DNA of 20,246 nt from CAYSCZ01 sp964429655 (GTDB lineage Bacteria; Bacteroidota; Bacteroidia; Cytophagales; Cyclobacteriaceae), in the NCBI GenBank assembly GCA_964429655.1, contig CAYSCZ010000054.1, forward strand, positions 1 through 20,246. Reading direction: 5' to 3'. A model generated the notes under the pieces. It worked only from the letters and a program-made list of their open reading frames with translations, had not been told where the DNA came from and did not search any database. Each line of letters begins with the position of its first letter. Within the stretch, counting starts at the first letter, position 1. Made by a program: the position numbers and the translations under genes. Positions 1 through 7,731 of the stretch are shown here, one piece after another.

Positions 1-531
1 ACCACCGATAAAAGAGGTTTTATTGAAGTGGATGATTATTGCAAGACCAATATAGAAGGTGTATTTGCGGTGGGCGACGTCAATGGGAAAGGTGCCTTTA
101 CCCATACCTCTGTGAATGATGCGGAGATTGTGCTGGATTGTTTGTATGGTGGCGACCGGAAGGTGTCCGGACGTATCCCCGTAAATGGATTATTCACAGA
201 CCCTCCACTGGGCAGGGTTGGTATGTCTGAAAAGGAGGCTTTAGCGACGGGTAAGCGTGTGTTAAAATCCGTTAGGCCAATGTCGAAAATCAGCCGGGCT
301 AAAGAAATGGGTGAGACCAAAGGTTTTGCCAAGTTGCTGGTTGATGTGGATACAGACTTAATCCTTGGTGCTTCTATTTTGGGCGTAGGAGGCGATGAGA
401 TCATCAACATGTTTGCGGCCATCATGCATAGCAATATACCTTGCATGAACTACCGTAAGGTGGTGCTGGTACATCCTACCGTTTCAGAGCTTATGCCCTG
501 GACATTGGATGGGTTGAAAGAGATATCATAA
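1..531 (+). CDS. Dihydrolipoamide dehydrogenase-like FAD oxidoreductase, C-terminal part (5' truncated)
   Basis: The reading frame is open from base 1, so this is the last 176 residues of a gene that begins outside the window. It belongs to the class I pyridine nucleotide-disulfide oxidoreductases (dihydrolipoamide dehydrogenase, mercuric reductase, RclA type). The segment NIEGVFAVGDVNG is the conserved second FAD-binding motif, in which the Asp contacts the flavin ribityl chain. It is followed by a dimerisation domain that ends in VHPTVSELMP, which carries the His-Glu pair that acts as the catalytic base of these homodimers. The redox-active CxxxxC pair would lie upstream and cannot be seen. 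The short form HPTVSEL fits the mercuric reductase/RclA-like branch at least as well as true pyruvate-dehydrogenase E3, and no lipoyl-complex gene follows. The substrate is therefore left open. Confidence 0.85.
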   Translation, partial: TTDKRGFIEVDDYCKTNIEGVFAVGDVNGKGAFTHTSVNDAEIVLDCLYGGDRKVSGRIPVNGLFTDPPLGRVGMSEKEALATGKRVLKSVRPMSKISRAKEMGETKGFAKLLVDVDTDLILGASILGVGGDEIINMFAAIMHSNIPCMNYRKVVLVHPTVSELMPWTLDGLKEIS

Positions 532-551
532 TTCTAAGCATTTATACGATT

Positions 552-674
552 ATGGCCATTGCTCTTGAAAATTTTTTCGAAAGACCTTTTGAACTTGGGG
601 ATGATCATAATAGGATATACAGAATTCTCACTCGACTATTTTATCAAGATCCTACGGTATTATTAAAATGCTGA
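552..674 (+). CDS. Possible 40-residue ORF upstream of glpK
   Basis: In the 217-base gap before glpK there is an ATG-to-TGA frame of 40 codons, starting MAIALENFFERP and ending PTVLLKC. The mix of residues looks protein-like, with alternating acidic and aromatic residues. There is no clear ribosome binding site, no hydrophobic segment and no family I recognise. It could be a small protein, a decayed fragment of a larger gene, or chance. The rest of the gap, 675-748, is AT-rich and should hold the glp promoter. I find no exact TAnnTTTG box there; the nearest is TAGCTTTA at 719-726, 7 of 8 matches. Confidence 0.2.
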   Translation: MAIALENFFERPFELGDDHNRIYRILTRLFYQDPTVLLKC

Positions 675-748
675 TAAGCAGTCATTTTTTTCTATTTTCT
701 TAAAACCGACATATTCTTTAGCTTTAAACAACACTTAAATGATCGTAT

Positions 749-2236
749 ATGTCGAAGTATATTCTAGCCCTTGACCAGGGTACTACCAGCTCACGGGCCA
801 TACTATTTGACCAGCAGGCCAACATCATCAACACAGGTCAAAAAGAGTTCCAGCAACATTACCCACAGTCCGGCTGGGTGGAACATAATGGCCATGAAAT
901 ATGGGAATCCCAACTGGAGGTCAGTAGGCAGGCACTGGACGCCATCGACCCTGAGGATGTTGCTGCCATCGGCATCACCAACCAACGGGAAACAACCATC
1001 ATCTGGGACAGGGAAACCGGGGAGCCGATCCATCATGCCATTGTATGGCAGGACAGACGCACCGCCAATTATTGTGATCAATTGAAATCAGAAGGCTGGA
1101 CAGAAAAGGTGCGTAAAAAAACAGGGTTAGTGATTGACGCTTACTTCTCAGGGACTAAGATCAAATGGCTATTGGACAATGTAGCAGGTGCAAGCGAAAA
1201 AGCAGCTCAGGGTCGGTTGGCGTTTGGCACGGTTGATAGTTGGTTGGTATGGCAACTAACGGGGGGAAAAGTCCATGTAACAGACATCACCAACGCCAGC
1301 CGCACTATGATCTTTAATATTCATGAGCAAAGTTGGGATGATGACTTATTGAGATTAATGGGCATACCCGGAACGATTTTGCCCATTGTTAAATCCAATT
1401 CGGAGGTATACGGGGAAACTGATGAATCACTCGGCATGGGAAAAATACCGATAGCAGGTATGGCCGGTGACCAGCAGGCAGCACTATTCGGGCAATTATG
1501 CACCGAACCGGGAATGGTTAAAAACACCTATGGCACCGGAAGCTTTGTGGTGATGAATACGGGGGAAAAAACGGTGGATTCAAGGCATAATTTATTGACC
1601 ACGGTTGCCTGGAAAATAAATAATAAAGTAAACTATGCCCTGGAAGGGAGCATTTTTGTGGCGGGGGCGGTTGTACAATGGCTTCGCGATGGACTGGAAA
1701 TGATAGAAAGCTCTTCTGCTATTGAAGCATTAGCCAATTCCGTTGAAGATAATGGGGGTGTATATCTTGTACCTGCATTTACCGGATTAGGGGCCCCACA
1801 TTGGGATCAGTATGCCCGGGGTACCATTATGGGAATCAGCCGGGGAACGAAGAAAGGCCACATCGCCAGAGCAGCTTTGGAAAGCATCGCCTTACAGGCT
1901 GAACAGGTTATAGAAGCTATGAATGAAGACTCCGGTATACCCATCAAAGAACTTAGGGTGGACGGAGGCGCTACAGCCAATGATAGCCTGATGCAGTTTC
2001 AATCGGATATATTAAATATCCGGGTGATCCGGCCAAATTGTTTAGAGACCACTGCTATGGGAGCTGCATTTCTGGCTGGCCTGGCAGTAGGGTTTTGGGA
2101 AAACCTGGATGATTTAAAAGCATCCTGGTCTGTGGATAAAAAGTTTGAACCTGAAAGTAATTCAGAAAAGAACACACAGATTTTGCATTTCTGGAAGAAA
2201 GCCGTGGAAAGATCAAAACACTGGATAGAAAAATAA
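749..2236 (+). CDS. glpK: Glycerol kinase
   Basis: This enzyme phosphorylates glycerol with ATP to sn-glycerol 3-phosphate, the entry step of glycerol use in the cytosol. The 495-residue length matches the family (about 500). FGGY-family motifs are present in order: DQGTTSSR near residue 9, the NQRETT block, TVDSWLVWQLTGG, GMAGDQQAALFGQ, NTYGTGSF, FTGLGAPHWD and the C-terminal DGGATANDSLMQFQSD. In Firmicute enzymes a loop after the SEVYG motif carries the His that is phosphorylated by HPr. Here that loop reads ETDESLGMGK and has no His. It also lacks the GGxR of the E. coli fructose-1,6-bisphosphate site. Both common control inputs therefore seem absent. glpD follows 25 bases later. No glycerol facilitator (glpF) or transporter gene lies within the window. 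Confidence 0.96.
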   Translation: MSKYILALDQGTTSSRAILFDQQANIINTGQKEFQQHYPQSGWVEHNGHEIWESQLEVSRQALDAIDPEDVAAIGITNQRETTIIWDRETGEPIHHAIVWQDRRTANYCDQLKSEGWTEKVRKKTGLVIDAYFSGTKIKWLLDNVAGASEKAAQGRLAFGTVDSWLVWQLTGGKVHVTDITNASRTMIFNIHEQSWDDDLLRLMGIPGTILPIVKSNSEVYGETDESLGMGKIPIAGMAGDQQAALFGQLCTEPGMVKNTYGTGSFVVMNTGEKTVDSRHNLLTTVAWKINNKVNYALEGSIFVAGAVVQWLRDGLEMIESSSAIEALANSVEDNGGVYLVPAFTGLGAPHWDQYARGTIMGISRGTKKGHIARAALESIALQAEQVIEAMNEDSGIPIKELRVDGGATANDSLMQFQSDILNIRVIRPNCLETTAMGAAFLAGLAVGFWENLDDLKASWSVDKKFEPESNSEKNTQILHFWKKAVERSKHWIEK

Positions 2237-2261
2237 ACGCAACAACTAAAAAAATAACGCA

Positions 2262-3824
2262 ATGAAAAGGGAAAAAATGCTCCGTAAGCTGGAGGAGTTT
2301 GAAGGATTCTGGGATGTGATTATTATTGGTGGGGGGGCCACGGGTCTGGGCTGCGCTCTTGATGCCGCCTCCCGGGGATATTCCACCATATTGTTAGAAC
2401 AGTCTGATTTTGCAAAAGGGACCAGTAGTAGAAGTACCAAGCTTGCCCATGGTGGGGTGAGATACCTGCAGCAGGGGGACATCTCTTTGGTTTATGAAGC
2501 TTTGCAGGAGCGCGGTCTGATGCTTCGTAATGCACCTCACCTGGTAAAAAACCAGGCTTTTGTAATCCCAAACTATGAATGGTGGGACGGCCCCTTTTAT
2601 AACATAGGGCTGAAAGTGTATGAAATGATGGCTGGTAAGTTGGGATTAGGGCCTACCAAAAACCTAAGCGTCAATGAGACCCTGGAATACATTCCTACAG
2701 TTGAGACTGAAGGGCTGAAAGGTGGGGTCATTTATTACGATGGTCAGTTTGATGATGCGCGCCTGGCTTTGAACATTGGACAAACAGCGGCAGAAAATGA
2801 TGCTGTTCTATTGAATTATATGTGTGTAAACCAGCTCTGTAAAAGCAATGAGTATGTAAATGGTGTGATGGCCACTGACCTGGAAAGCGGAAAAGATTAT
2901 CAAATAAACGGCAGGGTTGTGATTAATGCCACCGGTGTCTTTGCAGATAGCATCCTGAAGATGGACAGGCCGGAGAGTAAAAATGTTGTGGCTCCCAGCC
3001 AGGGGGTACATATTGTTTTAGATAAATCATTCCTGCCAGGAAAATCAGCCATCATGGTACCTAAGACTGCAGACGGACGTGTACTTTTTGCTGTACCATG
3101 GAATGGCGTTGTGGTAGTAGGGACAACAGATACACCAATAGAAAAAACAGAATTGGAGCCAAAAGCCTTGGAAGAAGAGGTAGAATTTATTCTGGAACAT
3201 GCAGCCATTTATCTGAAAAAAGATCCGGACAGAAAAGATGTGCTGAGTGTATTCACAGGACTAAGACCACTAATAAGAGCAAATGAGGAAAAGAATACCT
3301 CCCGCCTTTCCAGGAGCCATAGTTTATTTGTCTCTGATAGTGGCTTGGTAACCATAACCGGGGGAAAATGGACCACTTACCGAAAGATGGCTGAAGACAC
3401 TATTGATAAAGCGGCACTAATCTCAGGCTTGTATGAGCGGGAGAGTGTGACAAAAAATATGCGTATCCATGGGTGGCTTAAGAACACTGATTTTAAAGAC
3501 CCCTTGTATTACTATGGAACAGACCTTATTCCGCTTAGGCGGCTGATCGATAAAGATCCTGAACTTGGGGAGAAACTGCATGAAGACCTTCCATACTTAA
3601 AAGCACAGGTAGTATGGGCTGTTAGGAAAGAGATGGCGAGAACAGTAGAAGACGTTCTTTCCCGAAGGACCAGGGCCATCCTGTTAAACGCCAGGGCCAG
3701 TGAAGAAATAGCCCCCAAGGTCGCTAAAATAATGGCGGGTGAACTGGAAAGGGACAAAGCATGGGTTGATCAACAAATAACAGCATATTCGCGTCTGGTA
3801 AAAGACTATTACCTGGAAAATTGA
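2262..3824 (+). CDS. glpD: FAD-dependent glycerol-3-phosphate dehydrogenase
   Basis: This membrane-associated flavoprotein oxidises glycerol 3-phosphate to dihydroxyacetone phosphate and passes electrons to the quinone pool. It completes the pathway begun by the kinase just upstream. The N-terminal dinucleotide-binding motif VIIIGGGATGLG (from about residue 19) is followed by the family hallmark GTSSRSTKLAHGGVRYL. The segment LRPLIR and the block TITGGKWTTYRKMAED are the usual substrate/FAD-contacting motifs of GlpD. The C-terminal helical domain (VRKEMARTVEDVLSRRTR) is also complete. The length of 520 residues is normal. Its stop codon lies 8 bases before the ATG of the next gene, and an alternative TTG start of that gene overlaps the stop. 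The downstream membrane genes are therefore probably cotranscribed with glpKD. Confidence 0.96.
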   Translation: MKREKMLRKLEEFEGFWDVIIIGGGATGLGCALDAASRGYSTILLEQSDFAKGTSSRSTKLAHGGVRYLQQGDISLVYEALQERGLMLRNAPHLVKNQAFVIPNYEWWDGPFYNIGLKVYEMMAGKLGLGPTKNLSVNETLEYIPTVETEGLKGGVIYYDGQFDDARLALNIGQTAAENDAVLLNYMCVNQLCKSNEYVNGVMATDLESGKDYQINGRVVINATGVFADSILKMDRPESKNVVAPSQGVHIVLDKSFLPGKSAIMVPKTADGRVLFAVPWNGVVVVGTTDTPIEKTELEPKALEEEVEFILEHAAIYLKKDPDRKDVLSVFTGLRPLIRANEEKNTSRLSRSHSLFVSDSGLVTITGGKWTTYRKMAEDTIDKAALISGLYERESVTKNMRIHGWLKNTDFKDPLYYYGTDLIPLRRLIDKDPELGEKLHEDLPYLKAQVVWAVRKEMARTVEDVLSRRTRAILLNARASEEIAPKVAKIMAGELERDKAWVDQQITAYSRLVKDYYLEN

Positions 3825-3832
3825 ATTATTAT

Positions 3833-4129
3833 ATGGACAATAAACTGGAATTCTTTAGGGAATGGGTGCAGGAAGGAAACATGGACGTGATCAAAAGAGA
3901 GCTCTTCGATCTCATGCTTGACACCAGGTTTGATATAGTAGATTTCATTGATCATCAAAATGATAACCACTATCGTGCGATATGGCTTTTGGGAGAAGGC
4001 CAGCTATCCCTTTACATGCCATATGGCGAGGGAAAGAGTTTTGTAGAATTAACCTGCTCCCATCATCAACTGTACCTGAAGTTTGTCCTAAACTTTAAAA
4101 ATTACCTACTGGAAAAAAATAATATATGA
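3833..4129 (+). CDS. Uncharacterised 98-residue protein between glpD and the K+ channel
   Basis: I do not recognise a family. The protein is acidic and probably soluble, with no signal peptide or membrane span. The N-terminal half looks helical (KLEFFREWVQEGNMDVIKRE) and is followed by a DxxDFIDHQNDNHY segment, then strand-like stretches around RAIWLLGEGQLSLYMPYGEG. I chose the ATG at 3833. A TTG at 3821, overlapping the glpD stop, would add four residues. The 3' end overlaps the channel gene as ATGA (4126-4129), a classic translational-coupling arrangement. That suggests stoichiometric expression with the channel, perhaps as a cytosolic partner. That role is inference from position only. Confidence 0.75.
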   Translation: MDNKLEFFREWVQEGNMDVIKRELFDLMLDTRFDIVDFIDHQNDNHYRAIWLLGEGQLSLYMPYGEGKSFVELTCSHHQLYLKFVLNFKNYLLEKNNI

Positions 4130-4905
4130 GTCGAAAGGATTTTAAGCATAAGATCCTCAATACCATCAACAAGGCCGAACAAGCTGACATTCTCAGTAAG
4201 CGGTTTGATATTTTTATCATGACATTGATAGTGTTGAATGTAACCGCTGTGATCATCGAAACAGTAGATTCCATTTACAATAAATACTCCAACTTCTTTG
4301 ATGCTTTTGAGGTATTTTCAGTTATCATTTTTACCATTGAATATTTTATAAGGCTTTGGCTATGTACCTTAAATCCAAAATATAGACATCCATTTTGGGG
4401 GAGAATCAGGTATATTTTCTCCCCGGAATCACTCATTGATCTATTAGCAATAGTACCCTTTTACCTTCCGCTTTTAATCAGTGCGGATGGAAGAATTCTT
4501 AGGATTATGCGGATTACACGAATACTGCGGATCTTCAAACTTGGCCGATATTCCGAAGCTTTTCAGTTGATTATAAAAGTTGTACAAAAAAAGAAAGAGG
4601 AATTACTCATTACTGTCTCGTTGATCATGATCTTATTAATCCTCTCATCAAGTTTGATGTATTTCATAGAAAACGAAGTGCAGCCTGAAGTTTTTACCAG
4701 CATCCCAGCTACCATGTGGTGGAGCGTTGCTACCTTGACAACAGTTGGATATGGAGATGTTTATCCCATAACTCCTTTGGGTAAATTGCTCGGTGCATTT
4801 ATTGCCATTTTAGGCATAGGTGTATTTGCACTCCCTACTGGAATGGTGGCCTCCGGGTTTGAATCCGAAATCAGTCAAAAGAGCAAAAAAAAAGATGAAG
4901 ATTAG
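4126..4905 (+). CDS. Voltage-gated-type potassium channel, six transmembrane segments
   Basis: This is a 259-residue Kv-like channel subunit, expected to form inner-membrane tetramers that conduct K+. The selectivity filter TTVGYGD is at residues 205-211. S1 lies near 28-46, S2 near 61-80 and S3 near 103-118. S4 is a textbook voltage sensor, with Arg at 123, 126, 129, 132 and 135 and Lys at 138, one every third residue. S5 is near 160-182 and S6 near 218-240, ending in the VFALPTG hinge. The short Lys-rich tail has no RCK/TrkA regulatory domain. The gene overlaps the previous one by 4 bases and the next by 11. Ion channels of this kind recur next to PspA/DUF350 clusters in other bacteria (my recollection of the family literature), and such a cluster converges on this operon. 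Confidence 0.93.
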   Translation: MSRKDFKHKILNTINKAEQADILSKRFDIFIMTLIVLNVTAVIIETVDSIYNKYSNFFDAFEVFSVIIFTIEYFIRLWLCTLNPKYRHPFWGRIRYIFSPESLIDLLAIVPFYLPLLISADGRILRIMRITRILRIFKLGRYSEAFQLIIKVVQKKKEELLITVSLIMILLILSSSLMYFIENEVQPEVFTSIPATMWWSVATLTTVGYGDVYPITPLGKLLGAFIAILGIGVFALPTGMVASGFESEISQKSKKKDED

Positions 4906-6142
4906 TCAATTAAAGTTTTCATTGGTTGTGTTGGCCTTGATTTTTCTTTTGGAGTGGGGTTACATAATCAGTTTTTTCTTTAATAAAGTGGTTATAATTT
5001 TAATCACGCAGATATTCTGGCTATCTGGAAGTGCCTTAATCGCTTATTTTCTAACTAGACCCGTATCCAATTATATTTCACTTACAGGGCTGTTGGTCTT
5101 AAACACTTCAAGTATTCCGGTATTTATCTGGTCCAAAGGATTTTTAGAATACAACCTTGTTATTCTTTTGATCTTCACATTAATAACCGGCGCATTATTG
5201 GGAAATGTCTGGGGATCGAAATTGAAAGAGAATAACCCTATAATTAGTTGGATATACCCAGGCCTTAATGTGGTGATGATGGTAATAATTTTACGTTCGA
5301 TAAATATCTATCCAACCCAGGTTAAGTTTAATGATTACCTGGTCTATTCATCAACTGAAGATGCATTCGACTTAAACATCACCATATGGGAGGATGAATA
5401 TTGGATATATTATGATCAAATTAAGCAAATAACCACCAAAGATTACGAACTTTATTATGAGCCTATGGTGATTCCGGCATTATCACAAATGAAAGAAAAT
5501 AAATCGATACTAATTATTGGTGGGGAGAATGGATATGTGTATAATATTTTAAATGACCATAATTTCAATAATGTAGACTTTATCCATCATAACAAAACAT
5601 TGAACAATACGCTTCTTGATTATTGTTTAGAGGATGAGTTGATCTCTTCTATTGCAGATGATGTTAAATCCAATAAAATACCTAAAGATAAAAAGTATGA
5701 CCTCATCATCATGGATATTCCGTATCCCGGGATGGCTCGATTTGAAAAATTCTATACACTGGAATACTTCGGTAAATGCTTTGCTGCACTGTCCGGTTCA
5801 GGAATATTAGTTTCACCGGCCGGGAATCCTTACTTAACCAAAGAAGCATTTTATACCATAGAAAAAACTATTAAGAAAGCAGGCTTTAAAGTTATGGCCT
5901 ATCATAATGAAGTACCTGCCTTGGGGCATATTGGATGGATACTTGGATCGAAAAAAGATATTTCAAAGGATGATATAATTAGCCATTTAAAACATGATAG
6001 AGCATCATGGATCAACAAGGAGGCTATGGAAATGATGTTATCCTTTGGAAAGGGTAATTTAAACCTTCAACCTCTCCGTGTCAACTCTAAAAAAGATATG
6101 CATTTAAAAAAGTTTTTCGAAGAGGGCAGCTATGATCTGTAG
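4895..6142 (+). CDS. Membrane-anchored spermidine synthase-like protein, probable pseudoenzyme
   Basis: The likely start is the ATG at 4895, which leaves an 11-base overlap with the channel gene and gives 415 residues. The first ~135 residues are hydrophobic, with roughly four membrane segments, and are followed by a spermidine-synthase-like Rossmann domain. Compared with the intact paralogue at 7696-6149, the key positions are changed. YHEP is YYEP (187-190), GGGDG is GGENG (209-213), VDLDP is VDFIHH (227-232), and the catalytic DLPDP is DIPYP (274-278), with the proposed catalytic Asp replaced by Tyr. The C-terminal block (SPAGNPY, LGHIGWILGSK) still matches the paralogue. The fold is thus kept and catalysis probably lost, so a ligand sensor or a partner of the active enzyme is plausible. 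It ends 6 bases from the stop of that paralogue, tail to tail. Confidence 0.85.
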   Translation: MKISQLKFSLVVLALIFLLEWGYIISFFFNKVVIILITQIFWLSGSALIAYFLTRPVSNYISLTGLLVLNTSSIPVFIWSKGFLEYNLVILLIFTLITGALLGNVWGSKLKENNPIISWIYPGLNVVMMVIILRSINIYPTQVKFNDYLVYSSTEDAFDLNITIWEDEYWIYYDQIKQITTKDYELYYEPMVIPALSQMKENKSILIIGGENGYVYNILNDHNFNNVDFIHHNKTLNNTLLDYCLEDELISSIADDVKSNKIPKDKKYDLIIMDIPYPGMARFEKFYTLEYFGKCFAALSGSGILVSPAGNPYLTKEAFYTIEKTIKKAGFKVMAYHNEVPALGHIGWILGSKKDISKDDIISHLKHDRASWINKEAMEMMLSFGKGNLNLQPLRVNSKKDMHLKKFFEEGSYDL

Positions 6143-6148
6143 ATTAAA

Positions 6149-7696
6149 CTAGTAGTACGCCCAGTCCCCCTGGTTATAATATCTGTAAAGAACAGGATTA
6201 TATAACTTATTCACCTCGATATTATCCCCATGTAAGAAATAATCCATATTGCCAAAGTTTATCATATAATCTATAGACTCCTTTGTCAACCATCGGGTAG
6301 ATAGATCGTTAAGTTGAATATTTCTTAGTAAGTATTTCATTTCATCTGTTTTTTGATCTGTTTTTTTTCCAAGCACCCACCCCCACTCTCCAAGTGTGAT
6401 CAAGTGATTATGCAGCGGTAACGTAGAGAACCCAGCCTTTTCAACCGTCAACTCGATGCACTTAAATGCTTTGGCGGCAAAATACGGGCTGCCGGCCTGT
6501 GTTATCATAACACCACCTTCGCTTAGCGCCTGTTTGCACAGGAGATAAAATTCAAAGGAATAAAGTCTGTTTATATCAACAGTTTTTGGATCCGGTAAAT
6601 CAACAATTATTACATCAAATAACTCCCTCACTGAATCAAGGTATTTAAACCCATCCTGGTTTATGATGGCCACTTTATCATGATTTAGTGCATTATGGTT
6701 CATTTCCAGCAGCATAGGATAGTTTTGTCCTAATTGTGTCATTTTAGGATCCAAATCAACTACAGTTATTGATTTCACCTCACTGTATTTTAATACCTCC
6801 CTTGCCGCAGCTCCATCTCCCCCACCCAGAATAAGAATGTTATCTTGATTGTCTGCCAGACACATTGTTAAATGCACCAAGGGCTCGTGGTATAGATATT
6901 CGTCGAGGGTGCTCAATTGCTGATTGCCATTAATAAAAAGCCAAAAATCTTCGGCAGACTGGGTAATCACAATTTTTTGGTATCGGGTTTGTTCACTGAA
7001 TATTACCCGGTCTTTATACTTTAATTGCTCACCAAAATCTATAAGTGGTTTTGATATTATAAGGTTGGTTAATAATAATATCAATACCAGGGAAGCCATA
7101 ATTTTAAATTGATTTCTAGTTCTTAAAGGAACTTCCACCCAAAGCATGATCAATAATACTAAAGCCACGAAAAAATTTAAACTCCCCAAAATGATGGGTA
7201 TGTATGTCAGCCCAACATAGGGCAACCCTAAAAAAGCAAAAAAAACACCTCCCAGCAGGCTGCCATAGTAATCATTTTCTAAAGCTGAGGAAATATTAAC
7301 CCTTAATGATTGGTAGGTATTATTGAGCCTTACCACTAATGGGATCTCCATGCCTATCAATAATCCGATGATTATGCTCGTCCCGTAAATGGTTATACCA
7401 TTATAACCATAGATAATTGAGGACGCATATATTAGATTCGTTACAGAAGTAACGATCACTGATAATATAAATTCAATAATGATGAATGCTCGTAATAAAT
7501 CGCCTTCAATATTCTTACTTAGCCGGCTTCCTAATCCCATGGCAAATAGCATCAAGGATACTATAAGCGTCCATTGAATTACCGAGTCACCTAGAAAGTA
7601 AGTAGCATTGGTAGATAAAGTATATTCCGCCACTATCCCGGAAAAGCCAGTAGCAAACAGGGACAACTTAAGAAAAAAGGATTTATTGACTTGCAT
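6149..7696 (-). CDS. Membrane-anchored spermidine/spermine synthase-like aminopropyltransferase
   Basis: The protein has 515 residues. An N-terminal multi-span membrane domain (roughly seven hydrophobic segments between residues 8 and 215, with the MGLGSRLSK motif seen in membrane-bound SpeE homologues) is joined to a spermidine synthase domain. Conserved active-site elements are all present: YHEPLVH (269-275), the nucleotide loop ILGGGDGAAAREVLK (from 289), VVDLDP (312-317), QDGFKYL (347-353) and VDLPDP (365-370) with the catalytic Asp. The expected chemistry is transfer of an aminopropyl group, or a related SAM-derived group, to a polyamine. The true substrate of these membrane forms is not known to me. 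It is the last gene of the PspA operon, 35 bases after DUF350. No speD (SAM decarboxylase) is in the window. Confidence 0.88.
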   Translation of the reverse strand: MQVNKSFFLKLSLFATGFSGIVAEYTLSTNATYFLGDSVIQWTLIVSLMLFAMGLGSRLSKNIEGDLLRAFIIIEFILSVIVTSVTNLIYASSIIYGYNGITIYGTSIIIGLLIGMEIPLVVRLNNTYQSLRVNISSALENDYYGSLLGGVFFAFLGLPYVGLTYIPIILGSLNFFVALVLLIMLWVEVPLRTRNQFKIMASLVLILLLTNLIISKPLIDFGEQLKYKDRVIFSEQTRYQKIVITQSAEDFWLFINGNQQLSTLDEYLYHEPLVHLTMCLADNQDNILILGGGDGAAAREVLKYSEVKSITVVDLDPKMTQLGQNYPMLLEMNHNALNHDKVAIINQDGFKYLDSVRELFDVIIVDLPDPKTVDINRLYSFEFYLLCKQALSEGGVMITQAGSPYFAAKAFKCIELTVEKAGFSTLPLHNHLITLGEWGWVLGKKTDQKTDEMKYLLRNIQLNDLSTRWLTKESIDYMINFGNMDYFLHGDNIEVNKLYNPVLYRYYNQGDWAYY

Positions 7697-7731
7697 TAAT
7701 CATACAAATCTGGCCTGACGAATATGTTTAC

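Noticed and set aside
36..446. 136-codon minus-strand frame in the flavoprotein gene
   Set aside because: It is antisense to clear oxidoreductase motifs and shows no domain of its own.
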